Notes under the pieces: model-generated
What the model saw: only the letters and a program-made list of their open reading frames with translations
Databases searched by the model: none
What the model was told of the DNA's origin: nothing
Assembly: GCA_033439255.1 (NCBI GenBank)
Contig: CM065878.1
Span: 2,294,001 to 2,358,000 of the forward strand
DNA length: 64,000 nt
Direction of reading: 5' to 3'
DNA from: Hericium rajendrae
Taxonomy: Eukaryota > Basidiomycota > Agaricomycetes > Russulales > Hericiaceae
Shown: positions 1 through 13,271 of the stretch, one piece after another
How the letters are laid out: the number at the start of each line of letters is the position of its first letter
Position numbering within the stretch: position 1 is the stretch's first letter
Program-made: the position numbers and the translations under genes

Positions 1-248
1 GTCGTTGCAATGTTACCCCAGACTCGCCCCGCATGGGAAGCCAATAGTAGGTATCTGATAAGGTGCGATGTCCGGACGCGGGGCCGGGGTGCGGGGTGCT
101 AGATCGGCGAAAATCACGCGCCCGGCCATCTATCGCCCGAGAAATCCTGGGATCAAAAGGCAAGATGTGCCGTTCTTGGCTTTCATTCCTCGGGACACCA
201 TCTTTCCGCGTTTCTCTCGCGCAGACTATCCTTCAATAGACACTCACG

Positions 249-1670
249 ATGGTCAGTTTATTCTGAACTTTTTGAATCATAAATTGAAAACGAGACGCAG
301 AGCACCGACGCTACAGATACGGCGCTGGAGGTCGAGACGAGGGCCGCGACTTCTGCTGCAGAGAATGTCAAGTCGTTCCTCGCGGGCGGATTTGGAGGAG
401 TCGCTGCCGTGCTTGTCGGTATGTCGCTATGCCATCTGAACGATATCTGTATGCTTGACGCGCGTTGGACAGGCCATCCGTTCGATTTGACGAAGACCAG
501 GCTGCAGACTGCGCCTCCGGGAGCTTACAAAGGCGCTGTGGACGTAGTGAAGAAGACCATCGCTCAGGATGGTATTACTGGGTCTGTATCTATCGATCAC
601 TTTGTGTCTAGTCAGGACTGATGTCCATGCGTACACAGGTTGTACCGCGGTATGGTGCCGCCATTACTCGGTGTGACACCTATATTCGCTCTTTCTTTTT
701 GGGTACGTAAACGCGTCTTACACAACCATGTCCTAACCTGACATGCAATCCATCTCTCTGTTTCGAAATACAGGCATATGACGCGTCGAAAGCGCTGATC
801 TACAAAGTCACACCGAATCGGACACAAGCCAGCCTCTCGACTACGGAGCTCGCAGCGGCTGGGTTCTTATCAGCGGTCCCCACTACCGCTCTTACTGCAC
901 CAGTAGAACGGGCCAAAGTTCTGCTTCAGGTGAGTCTGATGCCGGGTTTATCAGGCATCTGCTGAGTGAGGCGCAGGTGCAAGGTCAAGGTGGAGCAAAG
1001 CAGAAGTACAAGGGTGTCTTCGATGTTATGAAACATTTGTACCGGAGGGTGGTATTCGAAGCATCTTCCGTGGTACCGGAGCCACTCTAGCCCGTGACGG
1101 CCGGGGAGTGCTGCGTGCGTTCACTTCTGTCTGGATTCTGTGTTGCGGGCTGAACATTTTCCAGTTATTTGCCGCATACGAGGTGACGAAGAAGGCCGTG
1201 ACACCTGCAGGCGCGTTACCCGCAGACCTGAACATTGGTGCCGTTATCTTTGCGGGTGGTATGGCTGGCGTGGCGATGTGGACAATCGCGATTCCTCCGG
1301 ATGTAAGCTGTTGTTTTCATCTAGGCTGACCCAGTTTCTGACCTCTCGTCATTGCCAGGTCTCAAATCGCGACTACAGTCAGCACCAACTGGAACATACT
1401 CTGGGATCTTGGATTGCGCACGGAAGACCATCGCTGTCGATGGTGTAGGCGCCTTATGGAAGGGCCTGGGGCCGGCTATGGCGCGGGTATGTACCACTCG
1501 CAATTATCCATTGACTTTGTCTTACTGATGCATGGCGCGACCAGGCGTTCCCTGCCAATGCTGCGACCTTCGTACGTCTATTTCCTCATTCATCTGCTGC
1601 GATGCGCTGACTGTAAGTCCTGCAGCTCGGGGTGGAGGTTTCAAGGAAGTTGCTAGACAGCTTGTTCTGA
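249..1670 (+). CDS. CRC1: Mitochondrial carnitine/acylcarnitine carrier (SLC25 family)
   Basis: This inner mitochondrial membrane carrier exchanges acylcarnitine for carnitine, feeding acyl groups to the matrix. Three carrier repeats are visible: the first with HPFDLTKTRLQ, the second with APVERAKVLLQ, the third with IPPDVLKSRLQ, each followed by a glycine-rich half and a short matrix helix. PVERAKVLLQ and AIPPDVLKSR fit the carnitine carrier subfamily. The first exon appears to be only the ATG (249-251), followed by a 49-nt intron ending at 300; further introns lie at 419-472, 582-638, 703-773 and 930-976. The C-terminus ends SRKLLDSLF. Four places (near 1045, 1100, 1168 and 1361) need one extra base in a short homopolymer to keep the conserved frame, so the gene looks broken here but probably by consensus error. 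Family assignment is firm; exact substrate rests on family knowledge. Confidence 0.88.
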
Positions 1671-4600
1671 TTATCATTGCACAATATACCTTTTGACTGG
1701 GTTAATACGACATCAAAAAGGGCTGTCCCGAAGGCTCAGCATGTGTTCTGAGGCCAGAACCTCACTGGCCCTTTGTCAGTTTCTTCCATGACTGCGGACT
1801 TTGTCGATTTGTCTATGATTTTGGCGCCGCAATGAAATCACATCGGCAAGTTCCGTTCCCTTTCATTCTTTCTCTTTTCACCTCGTCGCTCGTCCTGACA
1901 ACAGGGTTATATGCGCCCGATGACACCTGATAATGAAACCCGATAGATTCATATTGCATTTACCTTGCCCACCATGGGGCTGAGGATATGCAAGGGAAAC
2001 ATGGCGCTGATTATCTTGCCATCGGATGGTCCAGATTGGCCTGCTTCCCACAATCATTGCGGCGGGCTGAGAGAGTCAAGAGGCGCGAACGACTTGTATG
2101 TAGACGGTTTTTCTCCGTGGTCCAACTCCGGGATGCATTTTCCAATTTGCGTCATAGATGGCTCGAAAGCAGCGGGCACCGTACGCCGATGTCGGATTGT
2201 TGCTCTAGTTGGCAACTGATTTGTATCGTACATGCATCCTCTAAAGGTCTGGATCTGATCAGTGGATGACCTTAAATCAGATTAGAGCCATTTCAAAATC
2301 GCTAACGTCCAAAATGACCTCCTCATCCAATCAGGTCGCATAAATCAGCGGACTCTGAATCTAAATGAGCTCCAAAACATATCATAGAATAAAAATAAGG
2401 CCGCGGAAAGTCATCCAGTACTCAGATAGAGTATGTGAGCGCGCCCATATAATGCCAGTTTCCTCCGACTCGAAGAACCGCTGGTCTTCTTCCTCTCGTT
2501 TCAACAGCAACAACGCCTCAGGTGATGGGCTGTGCATTCCGCGGATGCGAGCACCTACACTTGATATCACACACAGATATGCTGCGTTCGCAGATTGATC
2601 GCAACGACGTTGCACATTACGCTCCATACACGCGCTTAGGCGCCGCTGTACCGCAGTGCAAACAGTAAGACAGCGCGCACTTGCATATATAGTCTCATAT
2701 ACAGGTAATCGTTCTGACGCGCCCAATTGCTCCTCCACATAACTGCTACTTTACTGCTGCCCGCAGCCCCGAATCCACCGTGCATTCAGAGCTTCCTCGT
2801 GGTGCACGCGACTCCGTGACATCTCGACAGGCCCACCCCGTTCCTTTCACAGTCTAAACATAGTCCATCCATGGATGCACGCTGCCGGCGGCGAGTATCG
2901 GCCGTGCGTGCCTACTGGCAGTGCCCCGACGCTGTACTTATAAATCCGAGATGCTGTTGCGCCGTCGCTGACGAGGGCGGCGGCATTATTTGGCCCGTAC
3001 ATCCCACCGTCCTGATATAACCCAAGGATGCTCACTTGCCGCTGCTTGCTCCATAGCGCATGGGGACTCTTATCGGTGCGTCATATTTGAAAGTGCTCTG
3101 ATTTTAACGTATGAACATCTAGGTCAGACATGCACGGCTGCCTCTACGTCTCGGCGTTCACAGGGCTCTCTGCGCGCCCTCCATCCAGATATTTTGCCCT
3201 AGACAAAGATCTTGCCAGGAAGCTGACACAATGGATCTGCCGCGGGCCCCTCCGCAGGAGATGATGGCCGGACAGGTCGAAAACGAGCTGGCGACCGTCG
3301 AAGCGCAAGTTCCGGATAAAATGTACAAGGCCTCGTATGTTGTTCGGGTATGGGTAAAAGCTGAGGCTTACCGCAGGCTTTGGAGTAAGTGCATTCAAGA
3401 CACGCGGGCTGTGCTAAGATTGTTTGAAGCTATATCTGTGAATCTGGTCAGAAATTAGAGGGCTTGAAGGTGCGTGGAGCATGCCGATGATCGACGATTG
3501 CAGATTGACTCTGATACTTGCAGGCATCATTGCGATCTTGGGCGCACCAGTATGGAAGGCAGCAGATGTTCTCGCGAGCGCAAGCTATTGAAGGTGCGCA
3601 GGCCACACTGACATGCCATCAGAAATCGTCATCGAAATGATTCATAGACGCAGTCATTCCTGCTTGAAAAGTGTTCCATCGAACCCGAGCTATCAGATGT
3701 ACGTACTGTCTTTGCCATTACATGCGCGACAGATATAACCCGGTTAATTCTCATTTGCCGATTTGGCGATTTGCAGTGAAATGCGCTGGCTCCGACTGCG
3801 GTTCCAAGCCAAAAGTAAGTCCCGAGGACGCGGGATCGCTCGCAGTCCGTGCGTTTGAGGACACGCCGCCAGCCACCTGCATCAAGAGGACACATAAAGA
3901 CAGTTGTGGACCCGGGGCGCGAATATCGGCGGCCGAGGAAATCATGGCGATGGAAGAGCCGCAGGTAGGTGAGACGAGGCGGGTTGACAGTGCATAGTCG
4001 CGTGCGACGGATGGAGGAACATTTTGTACGACACGGATATTTTGGGGCTCTTCGATGGCGGCGCGCGGGATGGATCTGGATGGACCTGGGTGGACGTGAT
4101 GAGGGCGGGAGAGCGTGATGGGTGGAGCGGAGCAGAACTTGGCGCGCGCCAAGACAGCTACCGCGTTGATGCTTCCGTTGCGCGATGGTGGCGGTGAGGC
4201 CGCGTCTAAGAGGTGAGCCCGTTACGTACACAACCAATTGCGGGGTACGTCGGCATGACACTTCACCCAAGTTTACGCGTTAGGACTCGTCGCCTTTGTA
4301 GGCGAGCTTGGCGAGTGGCAATCTGCTGTAGACGTGGAGGACGGTCTCAGTGTGGGGTAAGTGCAAGTCACAGACGGTGCCCACTAGAATAGTCGATGCG
4401 TGAAATGATGGTGTGACAAGTTCGATCGACGACATGCAACAATCGAGCGCTATTCGGGGCAATTTCGGGAATATTTGTTGGGCAACGAACTCCAACGGAT
4501 TCTGGGTGCCGAAAAGCATCTGGTAGATAGACTTAGATAGACTGCAGCTACTCAGGAAGTAAAGAAGCCGAGTTGGTGCGGGGGACGGTTACTTGGTTGA

Positions 4601-4689
4601 GCAGATGAGGGAGTGGAGCGCGGGTAGTTTGATTATTTTGAATCTCAGGGCGAACCGGTGAGGGACGACGAGTCTGGCAACAGAGATCC
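1671..4689. other. Long region without a resolved gene
   Basis: Three kilobases between the carnitine carrier and the first KRE6/SKN1 gene. Short open frames exist, for example a start at 3231 (+) encoding RAPPQEMMAGQVENELATVE and a 79-codon frame at 4280-4519 (-), but none shows a family I recognise or a convincing exon chain. The region could hold decayed or indel-damaged genes. Bases 2437-2640 contain three short blocks shared in order with 25152-25427 (see findings). The last few hundred bases should include the promoter of the KRE6/SKN1 gene. Confidence 0.5.
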
Positions 4690-7014
4690 ATGGCTTCCTC
4701 CTTCACACCTCCTTCCGCTCCTTATCCTTTCAAGACTCCCAACGCTGCACACGGCCCTTCAGCGCCACAAGCTCATCCCTCTCCCGACTCGTCGTCGTCG
4801 TCTTCCCTCTCTCTTGCCTCGCCCACCATGTCTTCTCCGTCCCAGAGGCGTTTCTACGCCTCCAAACCCAACACTCCCTCAGCCGTCAATCTCCTCCCGC
4901 CCTCCGCCGGCAGAGCTCCGGGCGGCAGCGTGCAGGCCACGTTCGCCGCCCCCTCCCTTCGCAGCGTAGCCAGCACCTCGTCATTGGTACCCATCTCTCT
5001 TATCTTCAGTCTTCGCCACGTAACCAACACTGTCTTCCCCAGACCGAGTCGCCATATCCCTCTGCCAGTCCCAATGGGGGCAAGTTTATGTCGCAAACGT
5101 CCTCCATCGCTGACAAGGTTCGTCGCTCTGTCTCCGCCATGCTTTCCTTTCGCGTTCCATCTCACGCGTTATCGCCAGTTTTCACTTGCGCCCGATCCTG
5201 CGTCGTGGGGTGCCGACATCTCCCCCAGTCACAAAGAGGCAGACGACGAACTTCACAACCCCGACCCCCGTCGCGACCGCAAGACCGACCAGGGTGGTTC
5301 CGTGTTCACCGGTCGTGGACTCGCCAATCTCGGCTGTCTCGCCCTCCTGGGTCTTGGGATCACCACGCTTTTGTGCGTCTTCCTTGCTGTTCTGATCCCA
5401 ATGCGACTCTGACCGTTATCGTAGTCTTGGATACCCCCTCATCACGTACTTCAGCAAGCATAGTTTGGAGACGTTTGGCGCCTTTAACCTGGGAGGCATC
5501 AATGGTTCCGGCCAGGTTCCGAGCATTGGCAACTGGGGTCTCATCGACATCCACACGCCCAATTGGGCGCACACCCGTAAGTCGTTCCATGACGATGGCG
5601 TCGAGCTGCAGCTCGTCTGGTCCGACGAGTTCAACACGGATGGCCGCACATTCTACCCTGGCGACGACCCGTATTGGGAGGCCGTTGACCTGCACTACTG
5701 GCAGACGAACAACATGGAGTGGTACGACCCGGCTGCTATCACGACGAAGGGCGGCGCGCTCGAGATTACGCTCTCGCAGAAGGAGACGCACGGGCTGAAC
5801 TACCAGGGCGGCTTGATGTCGACATGGAACAAGTTCTGTTTCACGGGTGGACTTATCGAGGCTGCAGTGACGCTCCCTGGTACGAACAACATTGTTGGGC
5901 TTTGGCCTGCCGTGTGGACCATGGGTAATCTCGGCAGAGCCGGTTATGGTGCCTCGCTCGAAGGAATGTGGCCGTATACGTATGATGCTTGCGACATCGG
6001 CACTGTTGCCAATCAGTCCATTAACGGGCTACCGCAAGCAGCCTCGATCAATGGCGACAAGCAATACGACGGCGTGCTCTCTTTCCTGCCCGGCCAGCGC
6101 CTTTCGCGCTGCACCTGCCCCGGCGAATCGCACCCTGGCCCCGTGCACGAGGACGGGTCGTATGTCGGTCGTTCCGCGCCCGAAATCGATATCTTCGAGG
6201 CGCAGATCACAGGCGAGCCGCTCACGGGCCAGGTCTCGCAGTCCGCCCAGTTTGGGCCATTCAACGCGGCATACCAGTGGTTCAACACGTCGGACAATCT
6301 CATCATTCCGAATCCGGATATAACGGAGATGAACACGTATCAGGGTGGTGTTTTCCAGCAGGCTGTGTCCAGTGTGTCCCAGACGAACCAGAATTGTTAT
6401 GAGATAGGCGGTACGGCCTGTTTCTCGGTCTATGGGTTCGAGTACGTGCCTGGATTTGACAATGGGGTGCGTATGCGCATAGTGCCTCAGTTAAAGGATT
6501 TGCTCTGACACCGTCTATGGCAGTATATCTCTTGGATCAACGACAACAAGACGATGTGGACATTGAACGAGGCTGGTATGCGCGCGGATACGAAGGTGGA
6601 AATTTCGGCTCGGCCGATCCCCCAGGAGCCCATGGTATGCACTTCCTGACCGAACGTACTCGCCCAGCCATCTCACGATCGCTGGCGTGGACAGTACATC
6701 ATCGCCAACTTGGGCATGTCGACGAACTTCGGAACGGTCGACCTGGAGCACCTGACGTTCCCCACCAAAATGCGCATCGATTATATCCGCGTGTATCAGC
6801 ACCCTGACAATATCAACATCGGCTGCGATCCCCCGGATTTCCCGACGTCGTCGTACATCCAGGAGTCCGTTTCTCTATACGTATCGCGTTTCGACCAACG
6901 TTGCTAATGCGTTTGTGCAGATATATCGACGCGTATATGAACCCCAATTTGACGACATGGCGGGACGACTATGGCCAGCCGTTCCCGAAGAACAAGTTCC
7001 TCAAGCAATGCTAA
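4690..7014 (+). CDS. KRE6/SKN1-like beta-glucan synthesis-associated protein, paralog 1
   Basis: Type II membrane glycosidase-like protein of the SKN1/KRE6 family (GH16-related), acting in the secretory pathway in beta-1,6-glucan assembly of the cell wall. Order: a Ser/Pro-rich cytosolic N-terminus starting MASSFTPPS, the motif LHNPDPRRDRK just before one membrane segment (about 5317-5400), then a lumenal catalytic-like domain. The domain includes LVWSDEFNTDGRTFYPGDDPYWEAVD, WYDPAAITTKGG and the acidic GH16 motif APEIDIFEA near 6180, and ends in a terminal cysteine (KFLKQC). Short introns interrupt both ends; the large central exon runs from about 5430 to 6467 without any frameshift. Stop is TAA at 7012-7014. 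Two further paralogs lie at 20.0-22.3 kb (-) and 25.7-28.3 kb (+); this copy resembles the minus-strand one more closely. Whether the GH16 site is enzymatically active is not shown by sequence. Confidence 0.93.
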
Positions 7015-7744
7015 GCCGCCCGTCCGCCGACGGCGCCCACTGTCCTTACCCTTCGACCCGGCCCTAGAAAGACCGGACGCCGCGCTGTAATAACCTTATC
7101 TCTCCATTTAAAACGCCAGCACGCTTTGCTTCCTTATCCCGCTGTGGATATCCCGTCGCATACCATACCCCACCCTCGACGGGCCGCGGGCCTTGACACC
7201 TCTTCGCCGCACATACCGCTTCACGTTCGCTGCATTCCCTGCCCCCTGCAACTTTATGTTATCTGCCTGCCCTGTGTCTTGTCCTGCGTTGTGAGCTGCG
7301 TACTCACCTGCTCTATACCACCCCGCGATACGCTGTACACCACCCCGCTACGCACATTCTAGCTTCATATCAATACATCGCTGAATACATGTGCGCGTGC
7401 GCCCGATGTTTTTGTTTTCCAGCGCTCTGCGTAACTCGTCGGAGTCAGCTCCTGGTCAAATACTGGCTCACTCATGAAAGGTCAAGGTGAGTACTTATGA
7501 CTACGCCATATTCCAGGGCATCTAGCTTGCTACAACCCGACCCACGCCCATCCCGCCGACGAAAGCCGCCTTCAAGCTCATTGCCGTAGCGAATCCAGTA
7601 CGTCACAGATTGATATTGCATGTGGAGAGTAAACAAAGAAATGCGACCCGCCGCGCGAGTGTGCGCCCCGGTAGAGATGCGAAAATGCCATAGATATACA
7701 CACATTCACTGCTGTTCTGTCCGCCCACATCCCCATGCCCCATG
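7015..7744. other. Intergenic region between convergent genes
   Basis: Shared 3' flank of the KRE6/SKN1 gene (+) and the UBE2O-like gene (-). It is pyrimidine-rich around 7120-7330 and should hold both 3' untranslated regions. No RNA gene, repeat or coding frame is supported. Confidence 0.5.
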
Positions 7745-10700
7745 CTATGACACCTCCGCCTCCGCCTCCGCCGCCCGACTTCCCCCCTGCGCCTGCAGCG
7801 CCTCAAGCTTCGCAAGCGTCCGCTCGAGCGTGATGATCCCACCCGCCGTCAGCCTTGGCACCGCGCGCTCGCGGTCCTCCGCGGCCGGCGCCTCCGCGCG
7901 ACTCTTCGCGACGAGCGCGCGCGCGTCGCGCACGACCTTCGCGAGGCGCGCCTGCGTGTGGTACAGCCAGTGGATCTCGGCCTCGAGCGTGCCGAGCGGG
8001 ATCTCGAGCGCGCGGCGCACGAAGCCGCGCGAGAGCACGTACGCCTTCTCGTTGTATAGTCGGCTGTTGACGATGCCTTCTTCGGTGCCGCGCAGCTTGT
8101 CGTAGGCGGGCTCGCAGAACCACCTGAGATGGTGAAAGTCAGGATGGGGCAGAGAATGGGGCAGCCGAGGGGGATGCTTACGGTTCTTTGACGAGGACGA
8201 GGCCTTGTATTGAGACGAGCGCCTGCAGGAGCGACGAGCGCGCAGGGCTCCAGGACTCGTTCCGGTCGCCCGCCCAGGTCCCAGGATGGATAAGCAGACT
8301 TTGCCTTCCTCATAGAGATTTCTGATTATGGATAGTTAGTAGCCACGTCCAGATCGAGATGTGTCATTTACTCACGGATTCACTGTAAGACGTGAAGAGT
8401 AAGTAGCTGGTCAAAGTGTAGTATGAGGAGACGCACCTCTTCCGTTCCCATTTGTCCAGCTCAGAAAATGTGCTATTGGCGGGCTTTGCGGGAAATTTGA
8501 GTCGAGCATCCAATCGATGACGAACGGCGCGTCTTCGTAGGGCGTATTCTCGGGACCGATGATCAGTGAGCGCAGGAGATCCGTGCGGTCCTCGTACGCT
8601 CGCACGATGATGGAGTCTACGCAGACATATTAGCATTCAGGCCAGTGGAAGCAAAATGCACTGGACATACCTGGCAAACTGTTCTCAAGCGCCCGATACT
8701 CCTTCTGCAGTCGAGCGAGGAAATGTCGCGACGGTTGCGATGGCGCGGAGCCGTAGAATGCATGATCGTGAGGTGCCTCGGGCACGACGTCGAAGCGCTT
8801 CCAGGACAGCCCTTCATCGCTACCCTTCTCCACAGCAGTGTGGTCACCCATGTCGATGTCTTCCTTGTCCTCCATCGCATCCTTTGGCACATCAGGCGAG
8901 GCCGACCGTACCGTAGACGATGGTGCTTGCGATGAAGATGCCTGTGTCGCAGACGCGGAGTCGAAGGCTCAACTTCTTCACCTGAAGCAGGTTCCACGTT
9001 CATGACGCTATCCATCCATGCCAGCTGTTCAGGGGTGCTATATTCCTCGGCATCAGCCCAGTCGCCTTCGTCCATGTCTGCACTTGCATCCTCGTCGTCG
9101 GTATCTTCCCATTCGTCGCCGTCGGCGCTGTTCGGGACGGGCGCCCACTGGTTCCCCTGCAGCGCCGCAAGAATGGTCTCCCCGGTCCTCGGCGAACCCA
9201 ATCCATCCTCCTCCTGATCGACCGACATGTCGTCGCCCCATAGCTCCTCTAATTGTTCCAGGGTATCGTACAATCTTGTTAGTCGCTCAAAGGCAGTATC
9301 ACCACTGCACCGTTGGGCATCGTGACTTCTACGTTCCCGTCTAGCCGGAGCTGTGGTGGCAATGACGCCTTTTTAGCAATATCTCTGGGCAAGAAAGTAG
9401 AAAATTGCATACATCTGAAACTTCCCCAAACCAATTCATCGATTCATCATCCTTGGTCGGTCTGCGGATCTTGCCTTCTATGACAGTGCCCTCTTCTCGC
9501 CGTTTAGCGATGTCCAGACCGATTTCTGACATTGTCTTGCGCCAACCGCCATATTGTCCGTTGCCTTGAATCACCGGCGGCTCGCGCACCCATGGCTCTA
9601 CCTCACCGATACGGGGTACTCGTGGTGGCTCTAGTCCGTTGGTAGACCCAGAATGATGTACGAACACAAAATCCCCGCGGCGGACACCTAGACCGTCAAA
9701 GGTGGCAGCTTCAGTTGCAGACCAGTCGCCGGTGCCATGAGGATCGAGCTCTAGAAGCGACGCCAACTCCGTGCTGCCTGTGTCGGCGTAAGTAATGACA
9801 GCAGTTCTGTCAGTCGCATTGACCGACTGCACGACGGCGGCACGTTTTGCATCTTCGCCCTTCCAGATGACATGGTCGCCTGGCCTGATGAATCAACGGT
9901 GTCAACTTACAAATGCGTCAAAACAGCAAACGCACGCACCAGCAGTCATACTCATCCGGATTGATATAGGGAATAAGATCCGTGGCGAGCAAAGCTTCTG
10001 TCGTTCCATCTTGCCACATGACGTTGACGGTGGTCTGCGTGGTTTTCACGACGTAGACGCGAACCTCCATAATGCCATTCTCCCCTTCTTTACCGTGTCG
10101 GGTGAATGGAAGGTTGTTTGAGTCCTTGAGAATCACCTTGTCCCCTACACGCATCAGTTGCTCTGCTCTGCTGCGCACGAGCTTCAATCTGCCGAAGTCT
10201 TGACCGTGCCAAAATCGCTCCGGTCGAGGGATGGCCGACGCCATTTCTGGCGGTAGCTATGAGGAAATTAGACTTGCTGGAGAAGGGGCGGAAAGTAGGA
10301 CTTACGGATTGGTCAATAGCAAGCCAAGAGATAGCGAGTACGGTGTGTTTGACGTCGATAACGGTATCATGGCTTGTCTGTCGCGCCGGTCTTGAGAAGA
10401 GACCGAAGAAGTTTCCAAACGTCACAGGTGAGGGGATGATGTCCTGCAAAAAATTGAGGTTCAATCAGATGAGAGATATCGTAAGTCACCCACGCTACCC
10501 TTCTCTCCGATAGTCAAACGGGAGTTGAGTTCCGGCAAGCGCACGAGCTGGCCATTCGAAATATCGATTACCGTTTCGTCGAAGAGCTTCAAGTCTGATA
10601 TGTCATTGATTTCATTGACCTAAAAGGGAGAAACACTGACCTCTACAACCTGCGAAATGGTCAGAGCTTACATCATGCCGAATTGTGCAGGGTCACTCAC

Positions 10701-11283
10701 TTGGCCGATCCAATGGTCGTATGCAACATAATCTCCGACGCCAACATCCGCCGGGCTCTCAACATCTCCCATACCTTTCCAGCCTTCGACAGGCTCGCCG
10801 CTAATCGCATGCGCAACTTGACCCTTGACGTCTACGCTCGTGACAACGCCCGATCGCACGTCGTCGATGCTCCTCTTGCACAGATCTCCGGGTTGGAACA
10901 TTCGGTCGACGAGCGTGAAATCGGCCTCGGGAAGTATCTCGCGAATGGAACTTGGAAAGAATGAGACACCGACTTCGCCCCGTTCCAAGGGCCTCATCAG
11001 CGGGTCAGGCTGGTCGGTCTCCGGAGGGACATCCTCGGCGTCATGCCAACATCTCTGGATCACACGAATGGAAATGAGCGACGACTCAACCATCCATAGT
11101 GTGGCCACGCACCAGAACTACTCCATATTGGTTTGGATTCTCCTTTCTCCGGACGATGTCCTCCTGGTAGAACTGCATGACTTCGTCAAACGCCCGAGCT
11201 CGCTCATTACAAACCTGGAGCGTACCTTGGTGGAACTCTGCGCGCTGTTCTTGGGGACCATTAAATGCTTCAAATAGGTGATT
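7745..11283 (-). CDS. UBE2O-type E2/E3 hybrid ubiquitin-conjugating enzyme
   Basis: Large E2 ubiquitin-conjugating enzyme of the UBE2O class. N-terminal beta-rich modules contain [19 protein letters not shown], then [10 protein letters not shown] (about 10860), [10 protein letters not shown] (about 10140) and [17 protein letters not shown] (about 9760). A highly acidic linker follows (9240-9010). The C-terminal UBC domain reads [28 protein letters not shown] (about 8600-8520) and ends with the active-site segment [11 protein letters not shown] near 8290. A basic/Ala-rich coiled tail follows to the stop at 7745. Single-base losses near 8280 and 8955 break the frame in conserved parts. The 5' end given is a splice acceptor (TTTAG just upstream); the initiating exon should lie in 11284-11500, but I could not place it. 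Divergent from the F-box gene, possibly sharing a promoter. UBE2O proteins ubiquitinate basic orphan substrates; that role is inferred from family. Confidence 0.85.
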
Positions 11284-11524
11284 CTAAACGCAGATCGCCT
11301 GAGAACAGCGGGAGAGGATAATGGCAATAGAGGGTATGGATGGAAGGCTCAGGTGAGCAGCTGAGCTGAGCGGCGCGCGAGCCTGCCTGATAAGAATAAG
11401 GACCCCGAAGGCGCGCCGGCTCAAGCTCCGCGATAAGATTAGATCCATTATGCGGTGGCTCGTCATAGTTGTCCCCCTCAACACAACTTGAACGATGCAC
11501 AATTATTTTTCTGTCTTTTCCACC

Positions 11525-13271
11525 ATGTCTGCCCTCCTCGATTTACCGACAGAGTTGATCGCGAGGATCCTCGAAGAGCTCGACTTTTCATCCTTGATTG
11601 TTTGCCAGTTGGTGCGTTATCATTTATGAACTCAATCATCCGCTCTTCTCATCTGTAGATGCAGGTCTGTCAGAAATTCAGGAGTATCATCCAGAGCTCT
11701 TCACCTCTCCAATATGCCATTACTCTCAAAGCAAGTGGCATGCAGGATGGCCCAGATGGACCGCTCAGCTCCGCCGAACGTCTGTCAATTCTGAAAAGAC
11801 ACAGTCAAGCTTGGAAAACCCTCACTTTCAGCTCGACGTCCTCAGATGACATGCCACAGGGCGGGTTGTACGAGCTCTACGGAAATGTGCTTGTGCAAAG
11901 CTTAGGGCCAAGGGAGTTTCATCTTAAGCAATTGCCTTCTCAAATCCGGGGCATCGAGGAACGCAATTGGAACCTCAGGTTTAACTTTCACGTCCGAGAT
12001 TTCGGCATGGATCCTGCTCAGGACCTTCTGTTCCTCCTTCAAACCCGAGGCTCGTATGTAGCGAACACTTCCACCTGGCTTGTGGTCTGATGAAATCCCA
12101 GGCCAGACGGCGTGATGCTTATCCATGTGTTATCGTTGACCACTGGTGGTGTCCATCCTTTGGCACCGAACGAAGCTGGCATCATCGAGTATCCTATTTG
12201 CGTCACAAAATCTTGGCTTTGCTGTTCAGGTGCACGGCGACTACTTCGGTGTTCTTATTGAGCCGCGCCGAGATGAAGTACAGAATGAACTTATTATCTT
12301 GAATTGGAAAACAACCGCTATCGAGATGGTATGATTTAGCCCACCATGCATGCGTTTTTGTGCTCATACCATGATCGGGGTTCAGGTGCTCAACGGCTTG
12401 GAAGTCGCGTCGTTTAGTTTTTGAGCGAAAAACACGTCGTGGTCACTTCTCTTTGCGACAGATCCGAGTCCTACGCCGCGCCAATCCTCCTGGTCTATGA
12501 CTTCAAAGCGATGTCTCCGGAGCCGGCCGATCCAAAAGACGCACCTTACGTCTGCCAATTCTTCCTGCCTGAGCTAGATGACCACGCTGTCGCAGCATAC
12601 ATGCTCATCCGATCGGATCCCGCCCCACAATGGTCGCCCAGTCCGGACCTTCACGTTCCCTTTCACATTGCTGATGATTACCGACTCTTCGTGCTGAGCC
12701 TCCTGGTCATCGTCAGGGGAGATATGGAAGCGTTCGACTGCTTTATCCCCTCCAGCACGATCATGACGTTCGTCAAAGAAGCGGAAGAAGGCGGCCTCTC
12801 TGTCGATGCGACGTGGGATGAATGGGGCCCCACCGGCTGTCGGTTGTATAGGGTGCCAGTTCAGCAGCCCGTGTTCGTTTGCTACGTTTTCGGGATGAGA
12901 TACGTCAAGTTCGTCAGACGCGATCGCGAGCCAATGATACAGCTCTTTGACTTCCATCCGCTGCGCGTTAGCAAGACGCTCGCAGAGGAACCATCCGAAG
13001 AGTCGTGGATGGTTATGTCGAGGGAGGGGGAAGCCAGGGGCCATTGGCGTGACAATAGGAAAGTTTCGACGTCGATGCCTTTCATTGTCAAGTACATACC
13101 TTTGCCCGAGGAGGTCCGCGTTGAAAGGGATGCATGCATGATGATCAGTGAGGACACATTGCTCGCTTTGGAAACAGTCAGTGCTATTTCCATCTGCATT
13201 TTCGCATGCGCTGATGTCCTTGTGCATAGGCGGGGGTGCCAAATCGAAGGGTTCATATGTTCTCGATTTAG
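11525..13271 (+). CDS. F-box domain protein
   Basis: The start MSALLDLPTELIARILEELDFSSLIVCQL is a typical basidiomycete F-box, spliced to a second exon with CQKFRSIIQSS that completes it. F-box proteins recruit substrates to SCF ubiquitin ligases through Skp1. The rest, about 480 residues, is the usual fungal F-box C-terminal region with no recognisable repeat class; it contains NWKTTAIEM and a long exon from 12424 to about 13175. The last exon ends VPNRRVHMFSI at 13271. The frame is lost near 12215 and at a T-run at 12415-12420, where one extra T would restore SFSFLSEKHVVV. Substrate unknown. The ATG at 11525 is chosen because the F-box begins right after it. Confidence 0.75.

Noticed and set aside
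249-1670. Carnitine carrier as a true pseudogene
   Set aside because: All four breaks are single-base losses at short runs, with conserved residues on both sides and intact splice sites, and the same pattern recurs in essential genes such as SEC3; consensus error is simpler.
2382-2738. 118-codon open frame on the minus strand
   Set aside because: No family pattern; it lies across the shared non-coding blocks and looks like chance.
3629-4270. 213-codon open frame on the minus strand
   Set aside because: Arg/Cys/His-rich composition typical of chance open frames in GC-rich DNA; no domain seen.
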